Below are positions 45,389 to 54,998 of a stretch of DNA of 64,000 nucleotides, one piece after another; the stretch's first letter is position 1; each line of letters starts with the position of its first letter. Source of the DNA: Flavobacterium frigoritolerans (GTDB lineage Bacteria; Bacteroidota; Bacteroidia; Flavobacteriales; Flavobacteriaceae); assembly GCF_025847275.1 (NCBI RefSeq), contig NZ_JAOZEV010000003.1:62001-126000 (forward strand), written 5' to 3'. The notes under the pieces are model-generated. The model saw only the letters and a program-made list of their open reading frames with translations, did no database searches and was not told the origin of the DNA. Position numbers and translations under genes: made by a program.

Positions 45389-46429
45389 TTAAGCTGGAAT
45401 TTGCTGACTTAAACAATGTAATGTTCCAAATCCCCAAATAAAGTCTACACAACTAATTCCTATCACTTCACGATCAGGAAAACATTCTGAAAGTATATTA
45501 AGTGCCACACGATCATTACTATCGTTAAATGTGGGAACCAAAACACAGTTGTTTAAAATCAAGAAATTAGCATAACTTGCCGGTAATCTTAAATCTTCAA
45601 AATCAACTCTTTTTGGCATTGGTAAAGCAACAATTACTGGAGATTTCCCATTTTCAAGCTTTGCATTTTGCAATCTTTTCAAATTATCCTGTAAAGGTTT
45701 ATAATTTGAATCATTAGAATCAGTTTCTACAATGGTTACAATAGTATCCTCATTTACAAAACGACACAAATCATCGATGTGCCCATGCGTATCATCTCCT
45801 TCTATTCCGTCTCCTAACCAAATAACGTTTGTTACTCCAAGATATTCTTTAAAAACTGCTTCATAATCTTCTTTAGTAAAACCTGGATTACGAACCTGAA
45901 TACTTGGATGCATTAAACATTCCTCAGAAGTTAACAATGTTCCTTTTCCGTTTACATCAATCGCACCACCTTCTACAATAACTGGCTTTCCTTTATATAC
46001 AACCTGTGTAACTGGAATATCTAAAACTTCTGCAACTTTAGCTGGCACAAATTTATCTAATTGATAGTTTTTGTATTTTGCCCAACCATTAAAATTAAAG
46101 TTTAATGCTTCTCTTTTATCTCCATTTTTAACAACAATTGGTCCAGAATCACGCATCCAGCTTCTGTTTGTTTTATGAATGATGTAAGTAACATTCTTTA
46201 AATCTACATGTGCTCTTTCAAGCATATCGTTCACTTTTGCTTTCAAATCTTCATCGGCAACTACCAAGAAAACAATTTCATGTGCAGCTACTTTTTTTAT
46301 AAACTCTACAAAAGCCCATTGAACGGCTTCGTATTTCCCTGGCCAATCTTTACCATTATGAGGAAAACACAATACAACTCCTTGTTGTTTTTCCCACTCT
46401 GCGGGAAATATCCTATTATTCGTCGTCAT
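45389..46429 (-). CDS. aguA: Agmatine deiminase
   Basis: Converts agmatine to N-carbamoylputrescine and ammonia. It is a PAD-family pentein of 346 residues. Motifs: WEKQQGVVLCFPHNGKDWPG, SWMRDSGPIVV, VEGGAIDVNGKGTLL, the catalytic HGHIDDLCRF and the C-terminal nucleophile Cys339 in FGTLHCLSQQ. The amidase for the next step, aguB, lies 1.6 kb away on the same strand, beyond an OmpA-like gene. It has its own -7 box. Confidence 0.95.
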   Translation of the reverse strand: MTTNNRIFPAEWEKQQGVVLCFPHNGKDWPGKYEAVQWAFVEFIKKVAAHEIVFLVVADEDLKAKVNDMLERAHVDLKNVTYIIHKTNRSWMRDSGPIVVKNGDKREALNFNFNGWAKYKNYQLDKFVPAKVAEVLDIPVTQVVYKGKPVIVEGGAIDVNGKGTLLTSEECLMHPSIQVRNPGFTKEDYEAVFKEYLGVTNVIWLGDGIEGDDTHGHIDDLCRFVNEDTIVTIVETDSNDSNYKPLQDNLKRLQNAKLENGKSPVIVALPMPKRVDFEDLRLPASYANFLILNNCVLVPTFNDSNDRVALNILSECFPDREVIGISCVDFIWGFGTLHCLSQQIPA

Positions 46430-46454
46430 AAAAAGGTTCTAAATTAAAAAAGTA

Positions 46455-46462
46455 CAAAGATA
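46455..46462 (-). promoter_or_regulatory. -7 promoter box for aguA
   Basis: The minus strand reads TATCTTTG, an exact match 26 bases before the aguA ATG. Confidence 0.6.
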
Positions 46463-46620
46463 AGCATTCATACCCTTTATCATTATGTAAAGTTCTTTTT
46501 TTCCAGTTAGATAGAAATATAATTTATTCTAAATAACTAAAAGTATTACCATCAATAGAACCAAAAAATGATGAAGAAAGCCACAAAACATGGGAATTAT
46601 GTAATACCAATAGAACATTG

Positions 46621-46659
46621 GTTTAAACCGATTGGCCTATTTTTATACTGAGTTTAAAC
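46621..46659. promoter_or_regulatory. Paired GTTTAAAC sites upstream of the OmpA-like gene
   Basis: The self-complementary octamer GTTTAAAC occurs at 46621-46628 and 46652-46659, 31 bases apart and therefore on about the same helical face. TTG (46632) and TATTTTTA (46639) lie between them and could be a promoter. A possible operator pair. Confidence 0.35.
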
Positions 46660-46698
46660 GAAAAAACTCAAAAAAAATTAAATTTAACAATAGATATC

Positions 46699-47964
46699 AT
46701 GAAAAAGAAATTAGCTTCCGTATCACTTTTATTACTGTCCATGGCAGCAGGCGCACAAAGCATGGCAACAAGTTCTGCACAAACTACAATTGAAAAAAAT
46801 CCTTATGATAAATGGTCTATCGAATTAAATGGTGGTCTAAACAAACCAACCAGAACTATGACCGAAGGGTATTCTACTGCTACAGTTAGCCCTTTTCATG
46901 CAGATTTAGGTGTACGTTATATGTTTAATCCTAAGTTTGGTTTGAAATTAGATTTCGGATACGATCAATTTCAGGAACGCAATGATACTGCTCCATTTGA
47001 CAGCAAATACTTAAGAACAAGTTTACAAGGAGTTGTAAATATTGGTAGAGCCTTAAATTTTGAAACTTGGACCAACACAATCGGTTTATTGGCACATGGT
47101 GGTTTTGGAGTTTCTCAATTAAGTGCTGATAATGGTTTTGATGGAAAAGACTATATGGCTCACGGAATTGTTGGTCTTACTGGACAAATTAGATTAAGCA
47201 ATACTATCGCTTTAACTGGTGACCTTACTGGAATTGTTAATGGAAGACAAAACCATAACTTTGACGGAATGGGACAAACAACTAGCGGTTCATTTGATGG
47301 AGTATTATTAAATGCTTCTGTTGGTTTAACTTTCTACCTAGGTAAAAAAGAAAAACATGCTGACTGGTATTCTGAAGACAATGATAGATTAAATAAATTA
47401 GAAGACAGAGTTAATACAATAGAAACTGGTCTTATCGACACTGATAAAGATGGTGTTGCTGATTTGTATGATTTAGAGCCTAATACTGTTTCTGGAGTTG
47501 CTGTAAATACCAAAGGACAATCTATTGATACTAATCAAAATGGTGTTCCAGATGAACTAGAAAGCTATTTAGACAAAACCTACTCTAAAAAAGGTAGCGA
47601 AACTGCAACAAATAATACAGTTGAAGAATTGATTAACGGAGGATATGTTAATGTATATTTTGATTTTAACTCTTCTAAACCAACAAATGCTTCTTTATCT
47701 GGTGTAGACTTTTTAGTTAAATACTTGAAAAATAATCCTGGTAAATCTGCAGATATCATTGGATATTCTGACGAAATTGGAAGCTCTAGCTATAACACGG
47801 AATTATCTAGAAAAAGAGCTGAAGCTGTGAAAAAAGTAGCTACAAATGCTGGAATTGATGCTTCTAGATTAAATGTAATTGCTAATGGTGAAGATACTTC
47901 TGTGAATAAAAATTCTAAAGAAGCACGTCAAATCGTAAGAAGAGTTACTTTTCAAGTTAAATAA
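46699..47964 (+). CDS. OmpA family outer-membrane protein with TSP3-like repeats
   Basis: A 421-residue outer-membrane protein. It has a signal peptide MKKKLASVSLLLLSMAAGA, an eight-strand-type N-terminal barrel (about 35-215), a linker, calcium-binding thrombospondin type 3-like repeats (DTDKDGVADLYDLEPNT and DTNQNGVPDELE), and the C-terminal OmpA peptidoglycan-binding domain (VYFDFNSSKP; NTELSRKRAEAVKKVA). It probably anchors the outer membrane to peptidoglycan and may be abundant. A strong terminator follows. Confidence 0.93.
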   Translation: MKKKLASVSLLLLSMAAGAQSMATSSAQTTIEKNPYDKWSIELNGGLNKPTRTMTEGYSTATVSPFHADLGVRYMFNPKFGLKLDFGYDQFQERNDTAPFDSKYLRTSLQGVVNIGRALNFETWTNTIGLLAHGGFGVSQLSADNGFDGKDYMAHGIVGLTGQIRLSNTIALTGDLTGIVNGRQNHNFDGMGQTTSGSFDGVLLNASVGLTFYLGKKEKHADWYSEDNDRLNKLEDRVNTIETGLIDTDKDGVADLYDLEPNTVSGVAVNTKGQSIDTNQNGVPDELESYLDKTYSKKGSETATNNTVEELINGGYVNVYFDFNSSKPTNASLSGVDFLVKYLKNNPGKSADIIGYSDEIGSSSYNTELSRKRAEAVKKVATNAGIDASRLNVIANGEDTSVNKNSKEARQIVRRVTFQVK

Positions 47965-47988
47965 ACGGAAAATTTTTCTCTAAGAAAC

Positions 47989-48024
47989 AAAAAAGGACAA
48001 AATGTAAATTTTGTCCTTTTTGCT
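47989..48024. terminator. Bidirectional terminator between the OmpA-like gene and aguB
   Basis: A perfect 14-bp stem (AAAAAGGACAAAAT paired with ATTTTGTCCTTTTT) with a short GTAA loop lies between two convergent genes. Confidence 0.9.
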
Positions 48025-48043
48025 TTTATATAAACCGACTAAA

Positions 48044-48931
48044 TTAGTCTATTGCTCTTTTGGTAATATCTCCAAAAGCATCAATTCTTCTATCTCTAAA
48101 AAATGGCCAGTTCTGACGCACGTTTTCTTGTAAATCTAAATCAACCTCAGCAATTAAAATTTCTTCTTTATCGTGTGAAGCTTGTGCTAAAATTTCTCCT
48201 TGTGGTCCAGCTATAAATGAAGCTCCCCAAAACTGAATTCCATCAGTACCATCGATATATTGCTCTAAACCAATTCTATTAGCAGCAGCAACAAATACAC
48301 CATTTGCAACAGCATGTCCTTTCATTACATTCATCCAAGCTCCATACTGGTTTTCACCATATTGCTCTTTTTCTTTTGGATGCCATCCAATCGCTGTAGG
48401 ATAAAACAATACCTCAGCACCTTTTAAAGCTGTAATACGAGCTGCTTCTGGATACCATTGGTCCCAACAAATTAATGTTCCTATTTTTCCTTTTTTAGTT
48501 TCAATAGCTTGAAAACCTAAATCACCAGGTGTAAAATAGAATTTTTCATAAAAATGTGGATCATCTGGAATATGCATCTTACGATACAACCCTGCTTCTG
48601 ATCCATCAGTATCTATAATGTATGCACTATTGTGGTATATTCCCGCCATTCTTTTTTCGAAGAAAGGAACAATAATAACCACCCCTAATTCCTTAGCCAA
48701 AGCACTAAAAGCTATAAATGAAGTACTATATAATGGTTCTGCTAATGCAAAATTATCTACATCTTCACTTTGGCAAAAATAATGACTACTATATAATTCT
48801 GGTAACAGGATTACTTCAGCACCTTTATTGGCCGCATCTTTTACCCAACTGATACATTTTTTAAGATTATTTTCGGCAACGTCATTCAGATTTAACTGGA
48901 TAACGGCTATTTTATATTTCTTATTCGGCAT
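48044..48931 (-). CDS. aguB: N-carbamoylputrescine amidase
   Basis: Nitrilase-superfamily enzyme of 295 residues that hydrolyses N-carbamoylputrescine to putrescine, CO2 and ammonia. The catalytic triad is Glu45 (LLPELYSSHYF), Lys118 (YRKMHIPDD) and Cys155 (LICWDQWYPEAAR). It follows AguA in the agmatine route to polyamines. It has its own -7 box at 48950-48957. Confidence 0.94.
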   Translation of the reverse strand: MPNKKYKIAVIQLNLNDVAENNLKKCISWVKDAANKGAEVILLPELYSSHYFCQSEDVDNFALAEPLYSTSFIAFSALAKELGVVIIVPFFEKRMAGIYHNSAYIIDTDGSEAGLYRKMHIPDDPHFYEKFYFTPGDLGFQAIETKKGKIGTLICWDQWYPEAARITALKGAEVLFYPTAIGWHPKEKEQYGENQYGAWMNVMKGHAVANGVFVAAANRIGLEQYIDGTDGIQFWGASFIAGPQGEILAQASHDKEEILIAEVDLDLQENVRQNWPFFRDRRIDAFGDITKRAID

Positions 48932-48949
48932 GTCTTAAAATTTAGAGTG

Positions 48950-48957
48950 CAAAAATA
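48950..48957 (-). promoter_or_regulatory. -7 promoter box for aguB
   Basis: The minus strand reads TATTTTTG, an exact match 19 bases before the ATG. Confidence 0.55.
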
Positions 48958-49137
48958 GTAATTTTTAAAGGAATAGCAAAGTGAGCCATAGGTTCTAATA
49001 AAAAACTAAATTTTCTATTCTAGTCCCTTCTCAATAGCAATTGAGAGTAGCCAAAATCATTCTATTCATAAAATATCAAAAATAAATAACTGATAAAAAT
49101 ACTGATGAGAATAATTCGTCTATTTCTAAAAACAAAA
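48958..49137. other. Gene-free spacer upstream of aguB
   Basis: Part of the 317-base gap 48932-49248. It contains a small hairpin TCTCAAT-AGCA-ATTGAGA at 49029-49046 and no credible ORF. The rest is AT-rich sequence in which I see nothing specific. Confidence 0.4.
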
Positions 49138-49163
49138 AAACACCAGCGCCCTAACTGGTGTTT
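49138..49163 (-). terminator. CACCAG-type terminator 1
   Basis: AAACACCAG-8 nt-CTGGTGTTT is followed on the minus strand by seven or more U, about 85 bases past the lipoprotein stop. It closely resembles the hairpins at 49813-49842 and 51165-51203. Confidence 0.8.
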
Positions 49164-49248
49164 AATTGAATGAAATAAAAATAAAACAGTTTTTAATTAA
49201 CTGCTCCTTTTTACATAGTAAGCACTCTATTATATTGAATTAGATTAA

Positions 49249-49668
49249 CTATTCAATAACTACTTTAGCAGTTACAAATTCAGTTTCTGATTTTTTGAAT
49301 TTTATATCAAAAGTTCCTTTTGCTGCTGATTTAAATTTGTAAACTGTTTTTTTAGGATCTGGTACTTGTAGCGTACAAGTTCCTGATGGATATTTAGCTT
49401 CAACTTGCAATCCTTTTTCTGTACCTATGGTTACATCACTAATTTTGCCAAATTCTGCACAAGCACTCTCAACTATATAAGTCACATCATAGCTAAGTTC
49501 CTCATTTACCTTTCCAGTTTCTGGTCCTTTCACTTCAGTTACAAAAGCACTTTTTACAGTAAATTCAGGAGTAGTAGGTTGGTCATCATCTTTATCATTA
49601 CTACATGAAATTAATGCCGTTGCTAAGAATAATACAGTTAAAACTGATTTTAAATTGAAATTTTTCAT
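49249..49668 (-). CDS. Small lipoprotein, unknown
   Basis: A 139-residue lipoprotein (lipobox LISC, Cys22) followed by SNDKDDD, an acidic stretch typical of surface-exported Bacteroidota lipoproteins. The mature part is a predicted beta-sandwich with two cysteines (ESACAEFG and SGTCTLQV) that could form a disulfide. It shows no catalytic motif. Transcribed alone. Confidence 0.75.
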   Translation of the reverse strand: MKNFNLKSVLTVLFLATALISCSNDKDDDQPTTPEFTVKSAFVTEVKGPETGKVNEELSYDVTYIVESACAEFGKISDVTIGTEKGLQVEAKYPSGTCTLQVPDPKKTVYKFKSAAKGTFDIKFKKSETEFVTAKVVIE

Positions 49669-49812
49669 AAAAATAATTTATTTGTTATTAATTACAATAT
49701 AGATGCAAATAGATTAAGATGGTTGCTTCGTAAAATTGTTAAATAATCCACTCAATTTACTAAACAACTAAAATTCAAAATATTAACAAAATAAATATTT
49801 TCATTTTAGGCA

Positions 49813-49842
49813 TAAAAAAACACCAATCTTTCGATTGGTGTT
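49813..49842 (-). terminator. CACCAA-type terminator 2
   Basis: The stem AACACCAATC paired with GATTGGTGTT around a TTTC loop is followed on the minus strand by seven U, 20 bases after the DUF808 stop. Confidence 0.85.
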
Positions 49843-49862
49843 ATATATAATTGACAATAAAG

Positions 49863-50744
49863 TTATTCTGCTATTTCTTTTTTTGGAATCATTTTTTTGA
49901 TTACAGTTACAATTCCTAAAACCAAAAACCCAATTACAAGTCCAATACTAAATTCTTTTACAATAGAAGGTAACTGAGGTACTAGGTGATGGAAAAATTC
50001 AATATTGTGTACAAATATACCACCTGCCACTAATAGCAAAGCTATCGTTCCAATTACGGATAAACTCTGAATCACTCTTGGAAGTGCCTGTACTAGAATA
50101 TTTCCTATTGTTTTTGATATACTTCGCTCTTTTTTACTAAGCTGAATAAGCTTAAGTCCCAGTTCATCCATTCTTACAATAAGCGCTACAATACCATACA
50201 CTCCAATTGTTGCAACTATTGCAATAATAGAAACAACCATAATTTGTGATAAAATAGGTTTGCCAATTACAGTTCCTAATGCTATAATTACTATTTCTAC
50301 AGATAATATAAAATCAGTTATGATTGCTGATTTTATTTTTTCTTTTTCGACAGCTAAAATTTCTTCTTCCGAAAATGTTTGTGCTGTAACCTCAATCTTT
50401 TCATGTTTGTGTGGAAAGAAAAATTCAAATATCTTTTCAGCTCCTTCATAAGCTAAAAAAAGACCTCCCAGTACTAAGATTACTATAATGGCTACTGGAA
50501 AAAAGGCACTTAGTAAAAATGCTATTGGTAAAATAATTAATTTATTAATAAACGAACCTTTACCAATGGCCCACAATACAGGTAATTCTCTTGATGAAGC
50601 AAAACCTGATGCTTTCTCGGCATTAACAGCCAAATCATCTCCTAGGATACCTGCCGTCTTTTTTACTGCAACTTTACTCATTACTGCAACATCATCCATA
50701 ATTGCTGCAATATCATCTAATATAACGAAAAAACCTGATGCCAT
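49863..50744 (-). CDS. DUF808 family (YedI-like) membrane protein
   Basis: A 293-residue inner-membrane protein of unknown function. The N-terminal family signature is clear (ASGFFVILDDIAAIMDDVA and AGILGDDLAVNAEKASGF), followed by about six membrane helices. The length matches YedI of E. coli. It is transcribed alone with its own terminator. Confidence 0.92.
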   Translation of the reverse strand: MASGFFVILDDIAAIMDDVAVMSKVAVKKTAGILGDDLAVNAEKASGFASSRELPVLWAIGKGSFINKLIILPIAFLLSAFFPVAIIVILVLGGLFLAYEGAEKIFEFFFPHKHEKIEVTAQTFSEEEILAVEKEKIKSAIITDFILSVEIVIIALGTVIGKPILSQIMVVSIIAIVATIGVYGIVALIVRMDELGLKLIQLSKKERSISKTIGNILVQALPRVIQSLSVIGTIALLLVAGGIFVHNIEFFHHLVPQLPSIVKEFSIGLVIGFLVLGIVTVIKKMIPKKEIAE

Positions 50745-50904
50745 ATAATTGTTTTAGAACTGCATTGACTTTTGATACAATCTACCAAATTCAATCAATA
50801 CATATTTATTATTTCATGCGAATCTAATACTTTTTGTTTGATTTTTTTCTTCTATTTCTTCCGATTTAATCAAATATTTTCAATCAGACTTCTAAACAAT
50901 ATCA

Positions 50905-51024
50905 TCAACTGCATTGACCTAAAAGTAGCCAGATAATCACAAAAACAAAAATAGTTCCAAAACATCCGCTTCCAAGCTTTTTGGCTCCATAACCCGCTAT
51001 TAATCCTCTAAATATGTTATTCAT
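50905..51024 (-). CDS. 39-residue membrane protein, unknown
   Basis: A short gene in the otherwise empty 479-base gap 50745-51223. It encodes MNNIFRGLIAGYGAKKLGSG then CFGTIFVFVIIWLLLGQCS: a glycine/lysine-rich amphipathic head and one membrane helix ending in Cys-Ser. The composition looks selected rather than random, and I recall similar short proteins in flavobacteria. Initiation at ATG 51024; no Shine-Dalgarno, as for its neighbours. The 160 bases between its stop and the DUF808 start show nothing specific. Confidence 0.55.
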   Translation of the reverse strand: MNNIFRGLIAGYGAKKLGSGCFGTIFVFVIIWLLLGQCS

Positions 51025-51164
51025 AATATTATATTTATTTTAAGTTTTTATATAGCTAATCCTAGCTTAGCTCTGCCAATGTAAAGATGAGAACTAAATT
51101 AATTTTTTTCTTATAATAATTCAAAAAAAAGTTTCATTATTTACTGATTTTCAGATTCATAAAT

Positions 51165-51203
51165 AAAAAAAAAAAAAAACACCAGCCTTGCGACTGGTGT
51201 TTT
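51165..51203 (-). terminator. CACCAG-type terminator 3 with a 15-A tract
   Basis: AAAACACCAG-CCTTGCGA-CTGGTGTTTT is followed on the minus strand by 15 U, 20 bases after the clpB stop. It shares its stem with terminator 1. Confidence 0.9.
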
Positions 51204-51223
51204 CAAATTACTAAAAATCAAAA

Positions 51224-53830
51224 TTATTGGGTTACTTCTTGTGTTTGGTTTCTAAAAACCAATTTACCGTCAAACGCATCTAATAAAATGATACTATCTG
51301 TTGTAATCTTTCCTGCCAAAATTTCTTTTGACAATTGATTTAAAACATCTCTTTGTATTACACGTTTTACTGGTCTTGCACCGAATTGCGGATCAAATCC
51401 TTTATCCGATAAATAAGCAACAGCTTCTGGGGTTGCATCCATTGTAATTCCTTGCAAAGCCAACATTTTGGTAACGCTTTTTAATTGTAAACCAACAATA
51501 TGTTTAATATTATCCACAGTTAAAGGTGGAAACAATACGATCTCATCAATACGGTTAATAAATTCCGGACGTACTGTTTGTTTCAATAAAGCAAGTACTT
51601 CGACTTTTGCAGCCTCTGTTGCAGCTTCAATACCTCCTTTTAAATTCTCGAATTTTTCTTGTATTATCTGACTTCCCATATTCGAAGTCATGATGATAAT
51701 CGTATTTTTAAAATCGGCTAAACGCCCTTTATTATCTGTTAATCGTCCTTCGTCCAATACTTGCAATAAAATATTAAATGTATCTGGATGCGCTTTTTCA
51801 ATCTCATCTAACAGAATTACTGAATACGGTTTTCTACGTACAGCTTCTGTTAATTGTCCACCTTCATCATATCCTACATATCCTGGAGGTGCACCAACTA
51901 ATCTACTCACACTATGACGTTCTTGATACTCACTCATATCAATTCTGGTCATGGCATTTTCATCATCAAAAAGATACTCGGCCAATGCTTTTGCTAACTC
52001 TGTTTTACCAACTCCTGTAGTTCCTAAGAACAAGAAGGTACCAACAGGTTTTTTCATATCTTGTAAACCAGCTCTACTTCTTCTTACGGCATCACTTACC
52101 GCTTCGATTGCTTCTTCTTGACCAACTACACGCTTGTGTAATTCATCTTCTAGATGCAAGAGTTTTTCTCTTTCAGTTTGAAGCATTTTCATCACTGGAA
52201 TACCAGTCCATTTTGCAACAACTTCGGCAATATCTTCTCTGGTAACTTCTTCTTTAATCAAAGAATTTCCAGATTGATATTCGTGCATTTGTTTCAATAA
52301 GACATCCAGTCTTTCTTGAGCTTCTTTAATTTTTCCGTAACGAATCTCGGCTACTTTTCCGTAATCACCATCTCGCTCTGCACGATCTGCATCATGTTTA
52401 AAGTTTTCAAGCTCTAATTTTACAGCCTGAATTCCATCTACTACATCTTTTTCAGATTTCCATTTAGCGTAGATTTCATTACGTTCTTCTTTTAAATTAG
52501 CCAATTCCATTCCTAGAACCTTGAGCTTACTTTCCTCTTTCTCACGTTTTATGGCCTCAATCTCAATTTCTAATTGCATTATTTTTCTATCCAAAACATC
52601 TAATTCCTCAGGTTTCGAATTGATTTCCATACGCAATTTAGACGCAGCTTCATCCATTAAATCAATCGCTTTATCCGGTAGGAAACGATTGGTTATATAA
52701 CGTTGAGAAAGCTCAACCGCAGCAATAATAGCTTCGTCTTTTATCTGAACCTTGTGATGTGTTTCATACTTTTCTTTGATTCCACGTAAAATTGAAATCG
52801 CACTTTCAGTATCTGGCTCATCTATTATAATTTTTTGGAAACGACGTTCTAGCGCTTTATCTTTTTCAAAATATTTTTGGTATTCATCCAAAGTAGTTGC
52901 ACCGATCGCTCTTAATTCTCCACGAGCCAAAGCCGGTTTTAGAATATTAGCCGCATCCATTGCGCCTTCTCCTCCACCTGCACCTACAAGTGTATGAATC
53001 TCATCTATAAACAAGACGATATCACCTTCGGCTGCTGTAACTTCTTTTACTACCGATTTTAATCGTTCTTCGAACTCTCCTTTATATTTTGCCCCAGCAA
53101 TTAATGCTCCCATATCTAGTGAAAACACAATTTTATCCTTTAGGTTTTCTGGCACGTCACCATTAACGATTCTTCGTGCTAAACCTTCGGCAATTGCGGT
53201 TTTACCAACTCCAGGTTCTCCAATTAACATTGGGTTATTTTTAGTTCGACGTGTTAAGATTTGCAATACACGTCTAATTTCTTCATCTCGTCCGATAACA
53301 GGATCTAATTTTCCTGTACGTGCTAATTCGTTTAAGTTTTTAGCATATTTGTTCAATGAATTATATGTCTCTTCTGCTGATGCTGAAGTTACACGTTCTC
53401 CTTTACGTAATTCATCAATAGCAGCTTTTAAGCCTTTACCTGTTACTCCTTGATCTTTTAAGATTTGAGCAACTTTGCTTTTTGAATCAAAAATTGCAAG
53501 CATTAAATGTTCGATTGAAACGTATTCATCGTTCATTTTTTGTGCAATAATCTCTGCTTCATTCAACGCTTTATTTGCATCTCTGGAAAGCATTACATCT
53601 CCTCCCGAAACTTTCGGGAAGCTTTGAATTGTGCTATCTAGAATTTGAAGAAATAAAGGCACATTTACATTGAGTTTTTTCAAAATAAATGGCGCTACAT
53701 TTTCATCAACTTCAAAGATAGCTTTGAAGATATGTTCATTCTCGATTTGCTGTTGACCGTTTTGTTGAGCCAACTGCTGAGAAAGCTGAATAGCTTCTTG
53801 CGATTTGATTGTAAATTTATTTATGTTCAT
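51224..53830 (-). CDS. clpB: ATP-dependent disaggregase ClpB
   Basis: Hsp100 chaperone that rescues aggregated proteins with DnaK. The 868-residue chain has a double Clp N domain (1-150), the first AAA+ module (Walker A GEPGVGKT, near 205), the ClpB-specific coiled-coil middle domain (about 405-525), the second AAA+ module ([19 protein letters not shown], near 605) and a C-terminal small domain. The middle domain distinguishes ClpB from ClpA and ClpC. No CIRCE element was seen upstream. Confidence 0.98.
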   Translation of the reverse strand: MNINKFTIKSQEAIQLSQQLAQQNGQQQIENEHIFKAIFEVDENVAPFILKKLNVNVPLFLQILDSTIQSFPKVSGGDVMLSRDANKALNEAEIIAQKMNDEYVSIEHLMLAIFDSKSKVAQILKDQGVTGKGLKAAIDELRKGERVTSASAEETYNSLNKYAKNLNELARTGKLDPVIGRDEEIRRVLQILTRRTKNNPMLIGEPGVGKTAIAEGLARRIVNGDVPENLKDKIVFSLDMGALIAGAKYKGEFEERLKSVVKEVTAAEGDIVLFIDEIHTLVGAGGGEGAMDAANILKPALARGELRAIGATTLDEYQKYFEKDKALERRFQKIIIDEPDTESAISILRGIKEKYETHHKVQIKDEAIIAAVELSQRYITNRFLPDKAIDLMDEAASKLRMEINSKPEELDVLDRKIMQLEIEIEAIKREKEESKLKVLGMELANLKEERNEIYAKWKSEKDVVDGIQAVKLELENFKHDADRAERDGDYGKVAEIRYGKIKEAQERLDVLLKQMHEYQSGNSLIKEEVTREDIAEVVAKWTGIPVMKMLQTEREKLLHLEDELHKRVVGQEEAIEAVSDAVRRSRAGLQDMKKPVGTFLFLGTTGVGKTELAKALAEYLFDDENAMTRIDMSEYQERHSVSRLVGAPPGYVGYDEGGQLTEAVRRKPYSVILLDEIEKAHPDTFNILLQVLDEGRLTDNKGRLADFKNTIIIMTSNMGSQIIQEKFENLKGGIEAATEAAKVEVLALLKQTVRPEFINRIDEIVLFPPLTVDNIKHIVGLQLKSVTKMLALQGITMDATPEAVAYLSDKGFDPQFGARPVKRVIQRDVLNQLSKEILAGKITTDSIILLDAFDGKLVFRNQTQEVTQ

Positions 53831-53987
53831 CTTTATATTGATTTATGATTTATGATTCTATTTTAATAAGTAACTTTGTTTATTATTTCTCAAAATATAT
53901 TCCACAACAACAAAACAGACAAAATGGCGTTTAAAATTTAATTTTTATTGTTTTTAAATGTCAAAAAGTCACAAATAACGACAAAAT

Positions 53988-54377
53988 ATGAGTTTTCTAT
54001 CATCACTATTTGGAGATTCTGATCAAAATGAATCATCAGAAACTAAAATAAACTGGATTCCCTTAACAAATTTAGACCAATTAGACGAAATCGTAAATGA
54101 GTCTAAAGAGAAACAAATTCTTATATTCAAACATAGCACAAGATGTAGTATTAGCAGAATGGCTCTCAAACAATTTGAAAGAGAATTTGATTTAGACACT
54201 AAAGTTAAGGCTTATTTTCTTGATCTAATAGCACACCGTGATGTTTCGAATGAGATAGCATCACGTTTTAACGTTGTTCATCAATCTCCTCAATTATTAC
54301 TTATCAAAGACGGAAAATCGATATATGATGTTTCTCATAGTGATATTGATGCTGAAGCGTTGAAAGAAAAAGTGTAA
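53988..54377 (+). CDS. ytxJ: Bacillithiol system protein YtxJ
   Basis: A 129-residue thioredoxin-fold monothiol protein. The region ILIFKHSTRCSISRMAL carries a single active-site-type Cys53 (RCSIS), as in YtxJ of Bacillus, which is proposed to de-bacillithiolate proteins. The cis-proline loop is VVHQSPQLLLI. The family also occurs in Bacteroidota, where bacillithiol is used. It starts an operon with the HD hydrolase (16-base gap). A possible -7 box TAACTTTG lies at 53871-53878. Confidence 0.9.
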   Translation: MSFLSSLFGDSDQNESSETKINWIPLTNLDQLDEIVNESKEKQILIFKHSTRCSISRMALKQFEREFDLDTKVKAYFLDLIAHRDVSNEIASRFNVVHQSPQLLLIKDGKSIYDVSHSDIDAEALKEKV

Positions 54378-54393
54378 TTTTCAATAAAACTAA

Positions 54394-54936
54394 ATGGATA
54401 TCCAATCAATTTATCAAAAGACTATACTTTTTGCTGCCCATAAACATTCAGAGGATAATCAGCTCCTTCCTGATTCTCAACTACCCTATGTTGTTCATTT
54501 AAGCAATGTGGCAATGGAAATTTTAATTGCAGCAAATAACACAAAGGAATTTGACATAAATTTTGCTACTCAGATTGCATTATTACATGATACCTTAGAA
54601 GATACAACTACAACATTTGATGAATTAGAACTTGAATTTGGAACTGAAATAGCTAAAGGTGTTTCGGCTCTTACAAAAAATAATACTTTACCAAAAGAAG
54701 AAAGAATGCTTGATAGTTTGAACCGAATTTCCTTCCAAAGAAAAGAAGTTTGGGCTGTAAAATTAGCAGATAGGATAACTAACTTACAAAAACCTCCTAA
54801 AAGCTGGGATAGTCTTAAAAAAAGAAAATACAAAAATGAAGCTGAGACTATTTTAGAGCATTTAAAAGATGCTAATCTATATTTAGAAAATCGTTTACGC
54901 TCGAAAATTGAAGAATACGAGCAATACTTTGATTAA
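54394..54936 (+). CDS. HD-domain hydrolase, small (p)ppGpp hydrolase-like
   Basis: A 180-residue stand-alone HD-domain protein. The metal-binding pattern is visible: VVHLSNVAMEIL (first His), ALLHDTLEDTTTT (HD plus the ED of RelA/SpoT hydrolases) and VKLADRITNLQKPP (late Asp, with the KLADR signature). These are hallmarks of the hydrolase half of RelA/SpoT and of small alarmone hydrolases. No synthetase or TGS domain is present. It probably degrades (p)ppGpp or a related nucleotide. Confidence 0.82.
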   Translation: MDIQSIYQKTILFAAHKHSEDNQLLPDSQLPYVVHLSNVAMEILIAANNTKEFDINFATQIALLHDTLEDTTTTFDELELEFGTEIAKGVSALTKNNTLPKEERMLDSLNRISFQRKEVWAVKLADRITNLQKPPKSWDSLKKRKYKNEAETILEHLKDANLYLENRLRSKIEEYEQYFD

Positions 54937-54998
54937 GAATTCCTCTTTATAAATATATGGTAAAGATGATTTTTGAAAATATATACTTTAAAGTTTAA

